A stretch of DNA of 64,000 nt from Gymnothorax reevesii (lineage: Eukaryota > Chordata > Actinopteri > Anguilliformes > Muraenidae), in assembly GCA_029721435.1 (NCBI GenBank), contig CM056574.1, positions 75,001,501-75,065,500 of the forward strand, written 5' to 3'. Positions 61,773 to 64,000 of the stretch are shown in pieces. The notes under the pieces were generated by a model that saw nothing but the letters and a program-made list of their open reading frames with translations, was not told where the DNA came from and did not search any database. A program made the translations under genes and the position numbers. Positions within the stretch are counted from its first letter, which is position 1; every line of letters begins with the position of its first letter.

Positions 61773-64000
61773 TTAAAGCTGCAAGCAGCGTTGAAAGGGC
61801 CCTCGCCCCCCCTGTGCACATTGGGGTGGCAGCAAGATCTTGATGGCTGCAGGTGTCCATTCAGAGCCATTGGACACAGCTGGACCGCGTACAATGTGGT
61901 TTCCTGATGGGAGTGCAAAACATTGAGGAGAATAAGACAATCATAAATTGGGCTCGGTTTTGCAAGCTCGGGAGCATTCTAAGGCCTTAAAACGTGTGTT
62001 CGTAAAATTTGGAAAAACGCAGGAAATAGCTCATAGCTCTCTTCCTGTTTGGCAAAAAAATTTCAAAAAATTAACAATTGCGGAGAATGACTAATGCAAT
62101 GATCATACCAAATTTCATGAACTTTCAAGCACTTTTATCTGAACATGGCCATATCTAGAGGGCGCTGTGGAGCCACCTGGTACCTCTCGATATAAAATAA
62201 GCATATATCTATACTTGGGCGGACAATTTTATCAAGCTTGGAAAGTTTTAGGCAAATCCCACAAAGTATGTGGAATTGAAAGCAACTTCCTGTTTCATGG
62301 CAGGACATCAAAATTCGCCGTGACGCCACAGATGCATCGTTCGATGAAATCAAAAAAGCTTCGCAATTTAACGTCAGCAAGGTTTTTAGATATTATATGC
62401 CAAATTTTAAGTTGATCGGATAAAATCTCTAGGAGGAGTTCGTTAAAGTACGACACCTGTGAATGGCAAAAAAAATTTAAAAAGTTGCAATTTCAATTAA
62501 AAATGGCAGCCTTCCTGTTGGGTCTAGGTCATGGCACCAAGAGACTTTTTTGTAGGTCTTGGCATATTCCACATGTCCTTTGAATTTCATACATGTGGGT
62601 TTATCGGGCTGCGAGGGCTGCTTATTTGAAATTTTCCAGGGGGCGCTATAATGAAATCTTTGCCACGCCTATTTGTAAATTTTTTATCAGTGTAATAGGA
62701 ATGATGGTCTTTAAAATTGTACAAAATTTTGTGAGTTTTTGAGCATGCTGAAACTCTCAAAAGGGTAATTCTTTTAAATATTGCATTGGGGGCGCTATAG
62801 AGCCATGATGCCTCATTTACTGCCAATTTTTGTTTCAAATTGAAGACAATGTGACAAATAAAATTTAAGCTAAGTTTTGCAAGTTTTCGAGTATGCTAAG
62901 GCCTTCAAATGTGTGTTCATAAAATTTGGAATAACGCAGGAAATGACTCATAGCTCACTTCCTGTTTGGCCAAAAAATTTCAAAAAAATCAGCACAGCCC
63001 AGAAAACCAAATGCAATGATCTGACCAAATTTCATGAACATTCAAGCACTTTTATATCAACATGGCCGTGTCAAGAGGGCGCTGTAGAGCCACCTGACCA
63101 CACCCACTCCAATATCAACAAATAGGTATATTTGGAATTAGACTATTATTAAGCCTGTAAAGTTTCACGTAAATCTCCCAAAGCATATGCTCATAAAATA
63201 AACTTCCATTTTCATGGCGGAACATCGAAATTCGCCGCGACACCACGGATACAAAGTTCGATGAATCCAAAAAAGCTTCGCAATTTAACATCGACGACGT
63301 CTTTCAATGTCATATGCCAAATTTTAAGTTGATCAGATAAAATCTCTAGGAGGAGTTCGTTAAAGTACAACACCTGTGAATGGCCAACAATCCAAAAAAG
63401 TTGCAATTTCAATTAAAAATGGTGGACTTCCTGTTGAGTGTAGGTCATGGCACCAAGAGTCTTTTTTGTAGGTCTCGGCATATTCCACATGTCTACCGAA
63501 TTTCATACATGTAGGTTTACCAGGCTGCGAGGGCTGCTTATTTAAAATTTTCCAGGGGGCGCTATAGTAATATTTTTGCCATGTATATATATAAGTTTTT
63601 TGTCAGAGTAATACGAATGATGGTCTTTATACATTTACAAAATTTTGTGAGTTTTAGAACATGCTGAGACCCTCAAAATGGCAATTCTTTTAAAAATCTG
63701 ATTGGGGGCGCTATAGAGCCATTGAGCCAAATTTAGTGTAAATTGATTTATAAAATTGAAGATAATAAGACAATTATAATTTGTGCAACTTTTTGCAAGA
63801 TTTCGAGTATTCTAAAGCATCCAAACATGTGTTTATAAAATTTGGAAAAACGCAGGAAATGGCGCATAGCTTACTTCCTGTTTGGCCAAAAAATTTCAAA
63901 AAAATTAAAATAACTCGACATAAACAATGCAATGATCACACCAAATTTCATGAACATTCAAGCACTTTTATCTCAACATGGCCGTTTCAAGAGGGCGCTT
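61773..64000 (+). repeat. Array unit K, internally deleted and cut by window end
   Basis: The head is followed by about 145 bp of monomer 1. At about 61919 the sequence jumps from GGGAGTGCAAAA to CATTGAGGAGAATAAGACAA, losing the first two boxes. Boxes resume near 62158, 62640, 62789, 63077, 63557, 63706 and 63993. The unit runs past the window end. Confidence 0.85.

Noticed and set aside
1..64000. CRISPR-like regularly spaced repeats
   Set aside because: Repeats are hundreds of bases to kilobases long, diverged and without short unique spacers; the genome is eukaryotic.

Overview
The window looks like teleost fish nuclear DNA, almost all of it repetitive. I find no intact protein-coding gene, no RNA gene, no CRISPR array and no bacterial or phage signature. 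The teleost call rests on a Tc1 element with IR/DR-type ends, a piggyBac-type insertion at TTAA, a solo LTR, a TTF-type zinc-finger exon remnant of the ZMYM1/hAT kind, and AT-rich repeat blocks of a style common in fish genomes. Species cannot be fixed from the sequence.

The main component is one repeat family in head-to-tail array on the + strand. A unit starts at a conserved head, TTAAAGCTGCAAGCAGCG. It carries three (sometimes four, once one) tandem monomers of about 0.91 kb and ends in a (GAA)n, rarely (AAT)n, tail. Each monomer holds three near-palindromic GGCGCTATAGAGCC-type boxes at spacings of about 150, 285 and 480 bp. Neighbouring units are joined directly or through a GC-rich hairpin linker of about 93 bp (short form about 60 bp).

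Units in copy 1: tail at 1-126, A 317-2910, B 3003-5576, C 5577-6392 (single monomer), D 6488-9060, E 9231-13200 (split by a solo LTR), F 13201-16678 (four monomers), G 16679-19270. Then comes a non-array island, 19367-24139, with a dead Tc1 element, a TTF zinc-finger fragment and a block of about 150-bp tandem repeats. Unit H (24140-26743) follows. From 26587 the same order repeats almost base for base to about 53900. The window therefore holds a direct tandem duplication with a period of about 26.6 kb, whose joint lies inside chimeric unit H. After 53900 the array continues with more diverged units: the end of the 53005 unit, I (four monomers), J and truncated K.

Relative timing is readable. 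The LTR and Tc1 insertions sit in both copies, so they predate the duplication. A 1,958-bp piggyBac-type element, a 401-bp tandem duplication, a 97-bp deletion and several GAA length changes differ between the copies, so they came later (or are allelic, if the tandem copy is an assembly artefact). The most interesting points are the nested architecture, dense co-oriented CTCF-like, ETS-like and YY1-like motifs, a symmetric cruciform-forming unit junction, and recombination scars at several scales.
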